A stretch of 64,000 bases of DNA from Augochlora pura (Eukaryota; Arthropoda; Insecta; Hymenoptera; Halictidae). The notes under the pieces are model-generated. The model did not search any database and had not been told where the DNA came from. It was given only the letters and a program-made list of their open reading frames with translations. Every line of letters begins with the position of its first letter. The first letter of the stretch is position 1. The position numbers were made by a program, and so were the translations under genes. Location of the stretch: contig NC_135782.1 in NCBI RefSeq assembly GCF_028453695.1, forward strand, positions 1,860,001-1,924,000. Direction: 5' to 3'. Shown here piece by piece: positions 1-10,816 of this stretch.

Positions 1-418
1 CAATATTTGAAACTGCGAACGCCGCGGTTCCCGATTTTCGAAATTGAAGGGCATCTAGAACGTCGACGGTATGTTAGTAAAATAATTGCCCAGCAATTTA
101 CAAAGAAAACATTTATGAACAATTGAGACAATTGGAGTAGTCGAAGAATCTACCTTCGGGATATTTTTGTAAAGAATAGTATGTTAGGATTTTATCTGAA
201 CGATAAACGTACCGTAAAATTCCAGCGACGACGTTTATATCGCACTTGTGGAAATTGTTGTTGTTGTAACGGGTATGGATATGGATATCGTAAGTGGGGT
301 TATTATCGACGCGGAATAATACGAATTACACGGTACAGCAATAATGTTTTATTTCTTTTAAGCTCTTGTTACATCAGTCTCGTTGTGGAGTCGCGATAAT
401 AAAGTAGAGTTTCGGTTT

Positions 419-826
419 TTATTTGTCACCCGGAAAAGTGTAATTTTCGTGTATCAACGGCAACAGTTTAACCATAACAGCGGTCTCTACGTCGTGCGAA
501 TTATTCACTCTCAACATAGAGAAACAGTTCTCTTTGAACTCGACGTTAACGCTGTGTTTAATTATATTTGTTAGCGCGGTGGCGAACACTCGGCACGATT
601 TGTAATTATCGTCTAACGATACGTGATTATTGTAAATCACGGTTCGGTCGCGGTGCACGGTGAACTTTGTTTCAACGGTCGTTGTTGGTCGTTGCAACGA
701 GGCGATTTCGTTCAACATAATCCTTGAAAATTCATCGAGATCGTTGGGACGTAATCTATGCTGTAACATACGAGAGAAAAAAGGGGAACAATCTTTTTGC
801 AATTCGTGGGTTGAAACAACGCTCAT
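419..826 (-). CDS. Unidentified ORF, 135 residues
   Basis: I do not recognise this protein. It starts with ATG, ends with TAA and overlaps the stop of the frame upstream by four bases (ATGA). The composition looks like real protein: charged, balanced, with residues such as LDEFSRIML and TALTNIIKHSVNVEF, and no low complexity. An excellent splice acceptor (long pyrimidine tract followed by gttacag) lies inside it, just before the codons for HRLRPNDLDEF, so the true unit could be a terminal exon starting there. The same twelve bases (GATGAATTTTCA) occur at the end of the frame upstream and again inside this one. It may be host exon, viral relic or chance; nothing in the sequence decides. Confidence 0.3.
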   Translation of the reverse strand: MSVVSTHELQKDCSPFFSRMLQHRLRPNDLDEFSRIMLNEIASLQRPTTTVETKFTVHRDRTVIYNNHVSLDDNYKSCRVFATALTNIIKHSVNVEFKENCFSMLRVNNSHDVETAVMVKLLPLIHENYTFPGDK

Positions 827-1197
827 GAAAATTCATCGACCTGTAACTGTAGCGACAAATAGTTTTTTCGGTGAGAAAAATCCATTAGACTTTCATTAGT
901 TGTTTTTCTGGTCAACGATAAACATTTTTTTGTGAAACGCAGACCAATCGCAGCATGATGATCGTGTTTATCTCTCGTGTATATTGTACCAATCAGTGAA
1001 TTTTTATGAAACACGTTTCTTGCGACGAATTGGCGAAATATCTTATTGAAAAACTGTAAAATATTATCCGCGGATTGCCCGTAGTTCGTAGCCTGTATCG
1101 CGTAGTTCGCGCCATTTTTCGTCAGAGTAACGTCAATGTGACGGTACTTCGTTTTTCCAACGGAGTTCTTCAAATTCCATTCGTTGAACTCCTGCAA
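823..1197 (-). CDS. Unidentified ORF or exon, about 123 residues
   Basis: Unrecognised. The open frame has no ATG near its 5' end; it begins right after an acceptor-like aatattgcag, so an internal or 3' exon beginning with EFNEWNLKNS is the natural reading. The translation is protein-like, with a mixed charged and hydrophobic core such as ADNILQFFNKIFRQFVARN, and ends at TGA immediately before the next frame. Same strand as the neighbouring unidentified frames, so it may belong to the same broken or multi-exon gene. No catalytic motif or membrane segment is evident. Confidence 0.28.
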   Translation of the reverse strand: MQEFNEWNLKNSVGKTKYRHIDVTLTKNGANYAIQATNYGQSADNILQFFNKIFRQFVARNVFHKNSLIGTIYTRDKHDHHAAIGLRFTKKCLSLTRKTTNESLMDFSHRKNYLSLQLQVDEFS

Positions 1198-1237
1198 TAT
1201 CTAATATTTATGAGACGGATTAATCGAGGACAATACG

Positions 1238-1564
1238 TCATGCTGCACGGTAAGAAATTATTTCCATCGATCGATTGATTTCAGTCATGATACATACTTT
1301 GGTAACAATTAAAATGAGAATGTTTACGTCCAACCTAATTTCGTCCATAGTACCGGTCACGACGATTCGAAAAACACTGTACCTGCGAGGGCCTGACCTC
1401 TGGTTACAGAAAAGTTGACTGAAAGGTACTTCTTTACCGATAAGGAAAACCTTTGGCGTGGCGTAACGGACGGCGAAACTCGAAGGCGGTGTGATGTCGG
1501 TATATGAATTCTTCATGCTGCGCCATGGTGCACCTGCCTTAGTAGCGGAAGCGAAAAAATCCAT
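1238..1564 (-). CDS. Unidentified ORF, 108 residues
   Basis: Starts at an ATG (MDFFASATKAGAPW) and runs to TGA. The first 60 residues look coding; the second half is hydrophobic and methionine/isoleucine rich and may be read-through. Not recognised. Listed because it is on the same strand and directly upstream of the two other unidentified frames. Confidence 0.2.
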   Translation of the reverse strand: MDFFASATKAGAPWRSMKNSYTDITPPSSFAVRYATPKVFLIGKEVPFSQLFCNQRSGPRRYSVFRIVVTGTMDEIRLDVNILILIVTKVCIMTEINRSMEIISYRAA

Positions 1565-1805
1565 GTACAAGAGGTGACAATAACTAAATACGCCGTGATC
1601 GATTACGCTCGATCGTTTCCGAAGAATAATCGGGGATAATCAGTGTCGGGTGGTGTTTATTCTCGTCGAATCGCAAAGAGAATCCGTTCGAATGACAGAA
1701 CGGGAAGGGAAAGACGAACCTAACCTCAGCGAGGAGGCTGCCACTCCACCGCGAAGGATCCGTCACCGGTGAGTCTCTTATTTTCGTGATACCGCGGCCT
1801 TTATA

Positions 1806-2150
1806 TTATTGCCTTCTATTAGACGGCATCGGGGAAATGTGTTTTCTAGTTATGATTATGATTCTTTGCGTTCGGTATACATCGGTTGGTAACGCGTGCT
1901 CCTTGGATACACCGCACGCTTCACATGGACCAATCACAACACGCCATACGTCGCCTGACTCGCCAGCGGTCCAATCGGAACGCTCTGTCAATTTTTTGAT
2001 TACCTCGTGTGAAAATCCATTGAGCTCGCGACCGCTAACTATACGGAAATAATTATAATACATACCGGAAAAAATCCAGTTGTTCATTACTATTCGTCCG
2101 TACGCTATGCGCGACATTTTTTCGGATAAACTTAGCAGACGTTGCTTCAT
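1806..2150 (-). CDS. Unidentified ORF, 114 residues
   Basis: ATG start directly after an in-frame TAA, ends at TAA. Protein-like: a tyrosine/aromatic-rich stretch (NNWIFSGMYYNYFRI), then a polar segment with a CxxC pair in the sequence GPCEACG. A single CxxC suggests a possible metal or redox site but is not enough for a family call. A second frame (2053-2256, minus) overlaps its start and is separated from it by a +1 shift near a run of seven C on the plus strand, so a frameshifted longer protein is possible. Confidence 0.27.
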   Translation of the reverse strand: MKQRLLSLSEKMSRIAYGRIVMNNWIFSGMYYNYFRIVSGRELNGFSHEVIKKLTERSDWTAGESGDVWRVVIGPCEACGVSKEHALPTDVYRTQRIIIITRKHISPMPSNRRQ

Positions 2151-3221
2151 TTATGCGAACAGGTACGGTTGTAATTTGTGTCGTTGCAAATACATGTATT
2201 ATGTAGAACGCGTAACGACGAAAAAGCCCCCCCGTATACCTTGCATTAATATCCATGCCGTAGATTCGATTACCAAGAACGAGAGCAATAAATTTCCCGC
2301 GTCTCTGCCGTCGAAATTCTATTTTTCTCGTACTTGCGTAATGAAACTAATTGATTATTCATTCGTGACTAACAGTAAATGGTATTTGGTGGGCTACATA
2401 TGTTTTATGCGAACGTAGGGTTTTATTAGGTGATCCATAAAATTGTTGCACGTTGGAACGAAATTGTTGGTCTCTCGCACAAATCGGTTCTCATCGAACA
2501 TTCGTGCTCGACATATTTCAGCTGGAAATGATTTCTCAAGGAAATGGTGGAACTAATATAATTGCGTGGGTCAATGCTTGCGAATTAAATTGGCAACCGA
2601 AGTCAGCGAAACGCTGGTTGAATTCGAACGCGTCGCTGAAGCAAAATATGCATGCGTGTTACTCGATTATCATTCGGTGTAATATATTTCACGGATAATA
2701 AGGATCCGCTTATAATCGATTGTACTTTCGGTACGTAATAACTGCTACGGTATAGTTTTGATAAACTCGTCACACTATATTTTTATACTTCTGTGTATCG
2801 TATAAATTTTCGCAGAATATCGCTCGATTGAATTTTGCAACACCGGCTTCGATAAAGAGGCGCTCGGTGCGATAATCTGACACGAAAAGCAGCTCGGTAC
2901 GAGCGAAAAAAAATACGAGCACGTATTCGAATTGAAAGTGCGCCAGTAAGAATCGGGTGCAGGCGTACGTACGAGCGTTTCTATTACGAACGAAAGAATT
3001 TGTTTGCTTCGATCGCTATAGCGCTAGCGTGACATGTGTTGTTATTAATCGCATACGCGGGTTATGCAATAAACGATACTGCACTTATCAATGGATGATG
3101 CGTACAAATCGTATGATTTTCGCGTCCCGCGTCGCTATCGGACTCTGAAACCGACTGTTATAAATCTACCTGGGTCCCTAATCGGCCAATCGCGTCGCCA
3201 ACAGCCGAAAGCCGCGTTTAT

Positions 3222-3638
3222 TTATTTTTGCAACGAGATCGGAACCCGCAAACAGATAGAAAGAAGCGAGTGCAGAGGAACGAACGGACACCGCGCTCGT
3301 TTACGAAACCATTCTAGCACCAAATACATATACTCATTGTTCACGCGATCCTCTTTCGACACGTACAAACGAACGATCTTATCGAGCCAAACTATCCTGT
3401 GTGTACGATAATCTGGTTCGCACGATAATAAACGCTGAACGGCCGCGGGCGTGTGCATCGCATCTATAAAAGACGGTACGAGAGATACGCGGCAATAAAA
3501 GTGCTGTATCAATGCACTGTTCGATCCTATTTTATCAGCGAGATTGGATAAGGTAGATGTCAATACTACGTAATTGATTTGTAACGAATGCGTTCGCTCC
3601 TCCGGATTGAATAACAGCTTGAACTTTAGTTGAGATAG
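3222..3638 (-). CDS. Unidentified open frame, 138 codons, no start codon
   Basis: Open from just after a TAA near 3639 to the TAA at 3222-3224 with no ATG in the first 70 codons, so it is an internal exon or a 5'-truncated copy. The translation is strongly protein-like (KFKLLFNPEERTHSLQINYV near the start, then alternating hydrophobic and charged blocks and a basic EWFRKRARCP near the end). I do not recognise the family. It is the most convincing of the unidentified minus-strand frames in the first 4.3 kb. Confidence 0.32.
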   Translation of the reverse strand, partial: LSQLKFKLLFNPEERTHSLQINYVVLTSTLSNLADKIGSNSALIQHFYCRVSLVPSFIDAMHTPAAVQRLLSCEPDYRTHRIVWLDKIVRLYVSKEDRVNNEYMYLVLEWFRKRARCPFVPLHSLLSICLRVPISLQK

Positions 3639-4099
3639 TTAGTCATGCGTTGGTGTTCGTCCTGTGTCTTTATTTTTGTTTTGTTACTAATAGGTGAGAT
3701 GCGATATTAAATTTCTTAGCAGAGCTTCTTCGTTTGTTCGCCGCCGAACACAGAAGGAACTGCACGTCGATGCTAAGCATTGACGAATGACAAACTGCAA
3801 CGATGCGATCGATGCGGGTCGCGATGACTAATTCATGTTAACGATACTTACGCCACGATAATTTTATCGAATTACGCGGAAATGTGCGCCCAGCGAAAAC
3901 TAATCCAAACGGTTTAATGGTACATATATCGAACAACCTCTATCTACGAGACTTGTCACGAACTTTATACATTTATGACAAACACGAAAAATATTATTCC
4001 ATCATTCGCAATACGTTCGACGATTCAGAAGAGGAATAAACGTTTCCGTGGCTCTGGTATCTCGTAATTAACGCAGAAGATTTTCACGTTGCATAAAAA

Positions 4100-4324
4100 T
4101 CACAGTCTACCGACCAGCGACAAGAAAGTAATTGTGACAGGACACGCAACGCAGCGTTTTCCCTCGGTTCTCAAAAAAATCACGGCCAGCTTCAGCAACT
4201 TTTTGTCGGCACACAGGTGATCGCAACATAGTCGTTTCTCGATATTGGTTGCATCGTGCGTTAGATCTTGTATAATCTCTTCGATCTTAATTGGACTGTG
4301 CAAGGAGTACGATTCAGATTCCAT
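4100..4324 (-). CDS. Unidentified small ORF, 74 residues, cysteine pairs
   Basis: ATG start, TGA stop. Contains CCDHLC and CVAC about 26 residues apart, a spacing that could bind zinc, with a hydrophobic segment between. Not recognised; could be the first exon of the same minus-strand unit as the frames at 419-3638 or an independent chance frame. Confidence 0.2.
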   Translation of the reverse strand: MESESYSLHSPIKIEEIIQDLTHDATNIEKRLCCDHLCADKKLLKLAVIFLRTEGKRCVACPVTITFLSLVGRL

Positions 4325-7300
4325 ATCTCTGATCGACGCACCATGAGCGGTTTAACAGATTTCGTCGTCACACGATCGTCCGATGACTGGCGGTCGGTGT
4401 CGTAACGGATCAGAGATCTCGGACGCGACGAAATTTAAAGGGGTATGATGATCACGTTACGTCGGGGGAAACGTACGGTACAAAGCTTTTCGTCGCGTCG
4501 CGTCGCTTGTTTTTATTGATAACCGGGAGGAGAGAGCACGTTCCCGAGTGATGTTGATTCGCGGCTCGGTATCGTACGATCAAGGAATCACGAATCAAAC
4601 ACGCGGCTGCCCGCGATCGAAAGGGAGGACAGGCTGTCTCTTCGTCGGATTAATTATCTGAGGAACGTTCCGTTTCAACAGATAAACGGGGACACGTTTC
4701 TTATCGGACGATATTGTCCACTGTTTACGATGATGATTTTCGACGGTCGCCGAAAGAAATATTAACGGGGCAGTGCTCCAAGGGTGTTGCCAAGGGTGGA
4801 CACCACCATCACGGTTCGATATAATCGATTCTTGGAGAAAAAGAATAGCTTTTGTTTGAGGTGTTCTTTCTTGTTTTGCACGGTCTGCGAATTGCAGCGA
4901 TGACATTAAAAAATAGCAGAATATTTGGGGGTTAATTTCCACCCCTAGATGCGGATTTAGGAAGATGAAATCACGGGTTGGGATCAGAATTGAACACTGT
5001 CCACTTGACGAAAATGTTGGCTAGCCATGAATTAACTAAACTTGAGATTAACAGAACTCTGAATTGTCTTAACAACAAGAATAGTCGCTAAACCGTGCAC
5101 GCGTTAGTAACAGGACTCCTCGTTTCTCGCTACGTGTGGAAAACCGCGACCGACGCCAGTGCCATTTCCAACCAGCTGAATTTTTTCAAGCTTCGCTTAA
5201 CATTGCCGCGAATAGCAGTTCTGCCAGAGACCGGGATTATACAAAAACGGAACAAACCGTAGCTAAACCGGCAAACTTAGTAACCGCAGTTATCGGAAGA
5301 TTTATGGAGCACCGGGAAAACTGTAAACAGTGTTACAACTTGGAGCTAACAGTTAGAAACGTCGCACGTGTGCATCGACGGCGACATTGACCTGATAGCG
5401 ATAACTTCGATACAGAGCTACCCGGTTAGATGGTTAACGATAGGCTACTGCTGGTTCAATGTGGCAGGACAGGCTTACGTAAACACCTGAATTTTTAATT
5501 GAATTGTTCGGCCCCCGTACCATTTATCGCGTCGCCTGGACGATAAAGACAGCAACAGCCGCGCACGGTGATTACAGTGACAGCTGGGGCCCCGTCCACG
5601 GGAACAAAATATTCTGGGCTTTTAATTTTAATTCAATTCGGGGTCCGGCTTGCTGGAATACAATTTCACATCAAAGAGAATTTTCTCACGTTATTTTCTT
5701 AATAAAAATTTCATCCAAATATTCTTTGAATAAAATTGGATTCGGGAATTTATTCGCAATATTGTTTCCATTAAAACTTTGAAGAATCGATCGTGCAACC
5801 GAAGGGAAACCAGAGCGCGGAGACATGCAACTCTGTTTAGACGATTGTGACGCGGGGGAAAAATTGAAATCGAAACGAAAGCCGCGTGATCTGTTGCGGG
5901 CCGACCCATTATTTTCCACGTTTTTACGCGCGCTGCCGCGAGAGATGTAACGAGACGCTGGATTACATAACGCGTTACACGTACAATGCTCGGCTGTATA
6001 TACTTACATGTTGGTTCGGCCGTTACAACACACATGCACGGTCTCGGACGTCACCGCGGCGTACGTTGTATTATGAACGATGCCGGGCGACGCGTCCTTC
6101 CTCGTCGCGATAATATCCATCGACGCACAAGAAACGCACGAATGTGACGATTCGAATTGATTAAGGCGAAGTAGGAGAACGTGCGGCCGTGTCGCGTCGG
6201 CTGGAACCGAGCAGAAAACTCGTGTCATTCGCGATTTTTCACTGAAACGAGCGGCTCTCGATTTTTGAGAGGGAAACAATTGTCACGCGGCGCGATCTTC
6301 CCTTAAAGAATTCGACGAAATCGGTATTTTTAAAAGGTCGCAGCTGTAGAAAGCTGACCAACAAACGATCTTAAAATTCATACTACAATTTAATACAGTA
6401 TCATTTTTCATTTATATTTTAATTGCTGAAATTAAAAACCGAGAGAGCAACGCGTTAGGCTGAACAAAAGATGAAAAATCATTGATTTTTGCAACGTTGG
6501 AGAACTCGCAAAATCGACAAGAATTTGCATGAGGAGCAGCGGACATTTTGGAATCTTCGTACGACGTATTAATGATACCGATATATTAATAAATCTGACT
6601 TTTTGATAGCCGATTTCTTAAGAAAAATGGACACTCGAGATTGCGATATCGATGAATATATATACATATATATATTGTACAAAAAGTTAAGGTCACTCTT
6701 AACGATACCCATAGATAACAAGCGCGAGAATGATAAAAAGAAGAAAGAGTGCGCTGGAGTACCGCGCATAGAATTATTTAAATAGAGAACAGTGGGCCGG
6801 ATGGAAAATTCTCGGAGATATTTCGATTACCCGTCGATGAACGTTCCATTCTATCGCGGACATTAGGGTCACGCGCGATGCTGCGCAACAAGAGAAACAG
6901 TAAATAGACGACAGGTAAGACTGATGTCGAATCGAAGGTCAATCGAATAAATCGGGTGAACAGCATTGTTCCAGTCAGACCTGGCCACCTTTCAAGCGGA
7001 CGTTGCTTGAAATATTATTCGAAATGACATTGTTCGAAACGTTACACGAGATTACAATGTTTCAGTACGTAGCATTTGATATTATCGTGAAATAATATTA
7101 TCGAATATCCGAAATCGTTCCAAGGAGCAACGCGACAGCGTTAGATCTCTTAAATATTGACCACTCGAAGAAAACCTAATTCTCTGCAAATTTTTAGAAA
7201 GTTATTTTATTTCCAAAGGTGTCCGAATATTAATTCCGGCGACCGTGTGTCGCGAGTTATAGAAAGTTTCCTACTATTTCGAGAAGAGGTAGCAAGAGAC

Positions 7301-7699
7301 AAGATAGATGACGACAATCGATAATGCTATATCGAACCGTATCAATCAATGTTATAAAAAATAATTTCTCAGTACTATCGAACTATGCCGGGTAATTCTA
7401 GAGCTAGAAATTCTTATAACTTCTTCGCGTCCAATAGGCCGTCGTTATCAGCGATCCGTGGCTCTACGATAAATCGATTACGATACACGGTCTCCCAAAT
7501 TCAACTAGAACAAACATCGCTCGACGAAAGCAAAAAGTTCTCTGATACAATAGAAAGTAATAACGTCGTTGCGGACTGTCTTAGGATCGCGGAATAGTAC
7601 GTACGATATAATCGAGACGCGATCAGCGTTGGAGAGACGAGGCAGCCCCAGCAAAACCCTCCGGAAAAGCTGCACTCGGGTAAAGGTGGAAGATCGGCG
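4325..7699. other. Non-coding, nothing recognised
   Basis: Short frames occur on both strands (for example 4595-4942 minus and 5136-5390 plus) but begin with GTG or lack splice or domain support. Long AT-rich stretches lie at about 6350-6720. I see no gene, RNA or mobile element here. Confidence 0.5.
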
Positions 7700-8500
7700 T
7701 GCCGCGGATCCACGGGTAGTCCATTAGGCTGGCCGATCTATCGGCCACGTCGTTGAGATCGTCTCGTCGGCACGAAGTCGTCGCGGCGCGAAGGAGAGCT
7801 GGTACGACCGGCGGCCGGCTCTCGTTCGATCGTGTGTCCGGCGCGACCCTTGAACCCCGTCGTCCGGTCTCTTTTTCCCCGTATCGTTGGCTCGCGGGCC
7901 TCTCCGCGGGCCGTTTCCCGGCCGCCGATTTCCTCTCCTCGGCAGCGGACGTACGCGGCGGCCGCGACGTCGGGTCTGATACACGCCGCCAGTGCCTCGT
8001 CGTATCTCCTTTCGTGCTCCTCGTGGTGAAACACGGTCGTCTTGATAAAACTGCGGCGACGATGATCAGGACCCGCGTAACCAGCGCTTAGACGCGCGGC
8101 GCCAAGCACGCTGTGTCTCACCGACGAACCAACGACAACCCGCCACACGACGAACCGACCAGTTTATATCCGAGCTTCGGGTCCGAAATACGGACGAAAT
8201 CCCCCGATACGAGAAACGCCGATCGCGGTCCAGCAGTAGTGCTCCTTCCGCAGAGAGATCGGCGCGTGCCGAGACCCGACGAGCAACCGCCGCACAAGTG
8301 TATCCACGCAGCCGGACAGCAATCCGTTCTTTTCTTCTGGCAATTTCAGGCTCGTCCGTGGTTAGGAACCGCGACCGACCGAGGCCGTTGTCACGGTTTT
8401 AGACAAACAGAACCCTGCGACAAAGAGCCGAGCACAGTCGAGGAATCAGCGACGAGACCGTATCTGGTATGATTCGGGGACTTCTGGACACTTTCCTCGG
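7700..8500. promoter_or_regulatory. CpG-rich block, possible promoter region
   Basis: Dense CpG and high GC compared with the surrounding AT-rich sequence. Every reading frame is open for 60-136 codons on both strands (for example 7738-8148 minus), which is expected from GC-rich sequence lacking stop codons rather than from a gene. It lies 6 kb upstream of the first carboxylase coding exon and could hold a distal promoter or a 5' untranslated exon. That role is inference. Confidence 0.25.
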
Positions 8501-10816
8501 TACATTGTTCATTTCTTAATCGTTCCGCGGGCACCGTGTTTCTCCCAGATACGTTCTCACCGGCCCCCCCGATTTAACCCCTTCCCCAGAGTCGCCGAGG
8601 TGGTCGCTTCTTTTCGCGAGAGAAAATACAGCGAGATGTGGCGCGGATTACGCGAGCTTTTCCTTGATAAGGTGAAAAACGCCGCGTGTCTTGTGATCCC
8701 GGGGGAATTCGGATCCTGTGTTGTCCGTGTGATAGAATGTACGTGTTCTCTCGCGTGTTCGTCGGAAAGCATCGGGAAAACGCATTGTGATACGAAGCAG
8801 TTAGTGGTCGGAACTTTAACACTGGGTTTGCGGAACGCGTCGAAACCTCGCTGATTTGTTAATTCGTGATTGTTCGGAACGCGGAGATTTATTCGCCAGT
8901 TATTCGGTCGATTTATCTGTTATTTCTTCGGACGATTTTTATCGTGGTTAGCAACTCGTGGTGATGTAAGATCAATTTCCGAGTTGTTCGTTCAATATAT
9001 TTGTTATTACTTGCGACGAATGTTGCTGTATCACTTCAGTGGCAAATCAGAACAAATGCCCGCTCGAATTGATATTTCTACGAACTAATAGGAAACGACA
9101 TGTACTTTTTAGTGCTCCGGGGATCTAAGTGTTGAGCAAACAATGTCTTGAAAGTGAACACAGGTGACGCGCGACGTTTTTCCTTGCAGCCACTGAATTT
9201 AGTATGCTGAGAAAAATTTTTGAAATACTGTGACAAAATACAATTAAATTTAGCGGATCTCGTACGCATGAATTTTGTGACTCGTGGACCAGTTTTAACG
9301 ATTCTCCAAAATATAAACAAATACGATTAGTAAAGTTATCTTGAAACGTTACGTAACCATTTTTAATGGCTCCTCAAAGGTGTCACTCTTGGGGTTAAAC
9401 AGCAGACGAGAAATATACTCACAAGTAATTTCTAATTCATTTGTTAATTCAAGCGTCGAATGAAATGGTATTTTTCCAAATATTATTCACTTCTGTTTTA
9501 CAATTTTCTGTAACAGTGTTTCAAAATTATCTCCACCCCTATCGGAAATGAAGGAATACTAGAGAGCAATCGGCCACCACCTCGGAGCAACCGGGCTCCA
9601 TTAATCTGCAACCATAATCTGCTACCTGTCCACCCGTTAACGTCCGCGACCGTTCTCGCTTCTCGGGCCGAATATAGGGCGTCGTTATCTCGAACGGATC
9701 GTGCCGGCGATGATCGTTTTTCGGTACGCGCGACTCTCCGGTATCAATGTTCGACGGGCCTTGTAATATTCCATTCGACTCCCGGGTCGGCGATGATCAA
9801 GCCTGGCACGAGCCGCTTTCCGATTGTGTGGTCGAGCGTCGGTCATGTCATGACCCGGTCCGGCCCGCGCGCTCAGATTCGTGCTATCGAGGGTGAAGTG
9901 TTCAGAATATCGTCGACCTGAAAAACTCGGTCAGAGGTCGCCTGGGGCGACGCGACCGGCGGCGGCCGCATGATCGGTTTCAACAATTCTTTCAAGGTCA
10001 CGATCACGATCGCCAAACTGACTCCCGAAGCGCTTCTCCAACCGTTGCTCGTTACTTCGTTCATCGTCCTTCTCGGCTTCTCTCTCGCTGAACTTGCCCG
10101 CAGATACACGCGCCTTGGACAGATTCTCCCGGATCGGATCCAGGAAGGGTGGCGGTCTGACATTTTGCGAACTGTTCTTTTGGTGTGCGGTCGTAGCAGG
10201 ATAGAGGGTGAGTAACATCCGGGTATTCTCAGCTGGGCTGCGCTTCCACGCCGACGCTTCCACTGCCGCAGCTTCCGCCCCCCACCTTCGACCAGCGAGT
10301 TTGATTAATCTTTCTCTTCACCGCTAGCATTAGGGGTGGCTGGGTGATCATTTTTTCTCAGCTTCAGATATCGGGTCTTTGAAAGTTTCTGATGCTTTTA
10401 TAATTTTGTAATTTCTCTAACCTTTGTGATTCTTCGTAATCCTAACTTTTATCATTTTCGGGTACGCAACATCGGTGTCGGGTTAAGTTGTGCTTAGATC
10501 GAGCCGATAAGTTATCTCCTTCGTGCACTATTTGACTCGACGTCGACATAGGGTACCCGAAATTTTTGTGTCACTGCTTCCGTGTCCCAACTCGATCATG
10601 CTCAACCCGATCTCGCGAGATTCTAGTACCGAAAATTGTCGAATACCCCGCCCGCAGTCGCTTCATCCCTTGCACGCTCTTCCCCAGTCTCTCCACTATT
10701 GGTATCTTGGCTTCTCCGGGGTTAGATGAGCTTACTGAACAACCTCCATCAGTTTCTCATTGTGTTCGGCTTTCGTTGGTGATACGCACGAAGCGGGGAT
10801 ATACGGGATGTGTGAA
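8501..10816. other. Non-coding, nothing firmly recognised
   Basis: The only frame of note is 9970-10215 (plus): an ATG frame with one hydrophobic segment that runs into a strong donor-like agagg|gtgagt at about 10209. It has no recognisable domain and could be a 5' exon of unknown use or chance. Nothing else is supported. Confidence 0.4.

Noticed and set aside
7385..7420. Short match to a conserved 18S rRNA string (ggtaattctagagcta)
   Set aside because: Only about 16 bases match and the flanks do not continue as rRNA.
7738..8148. 136-codon minus-strand frame and 112-codon plus-strand frame
   Set aside because: GC-rich block with all frames open; no start context, domain or splice support.
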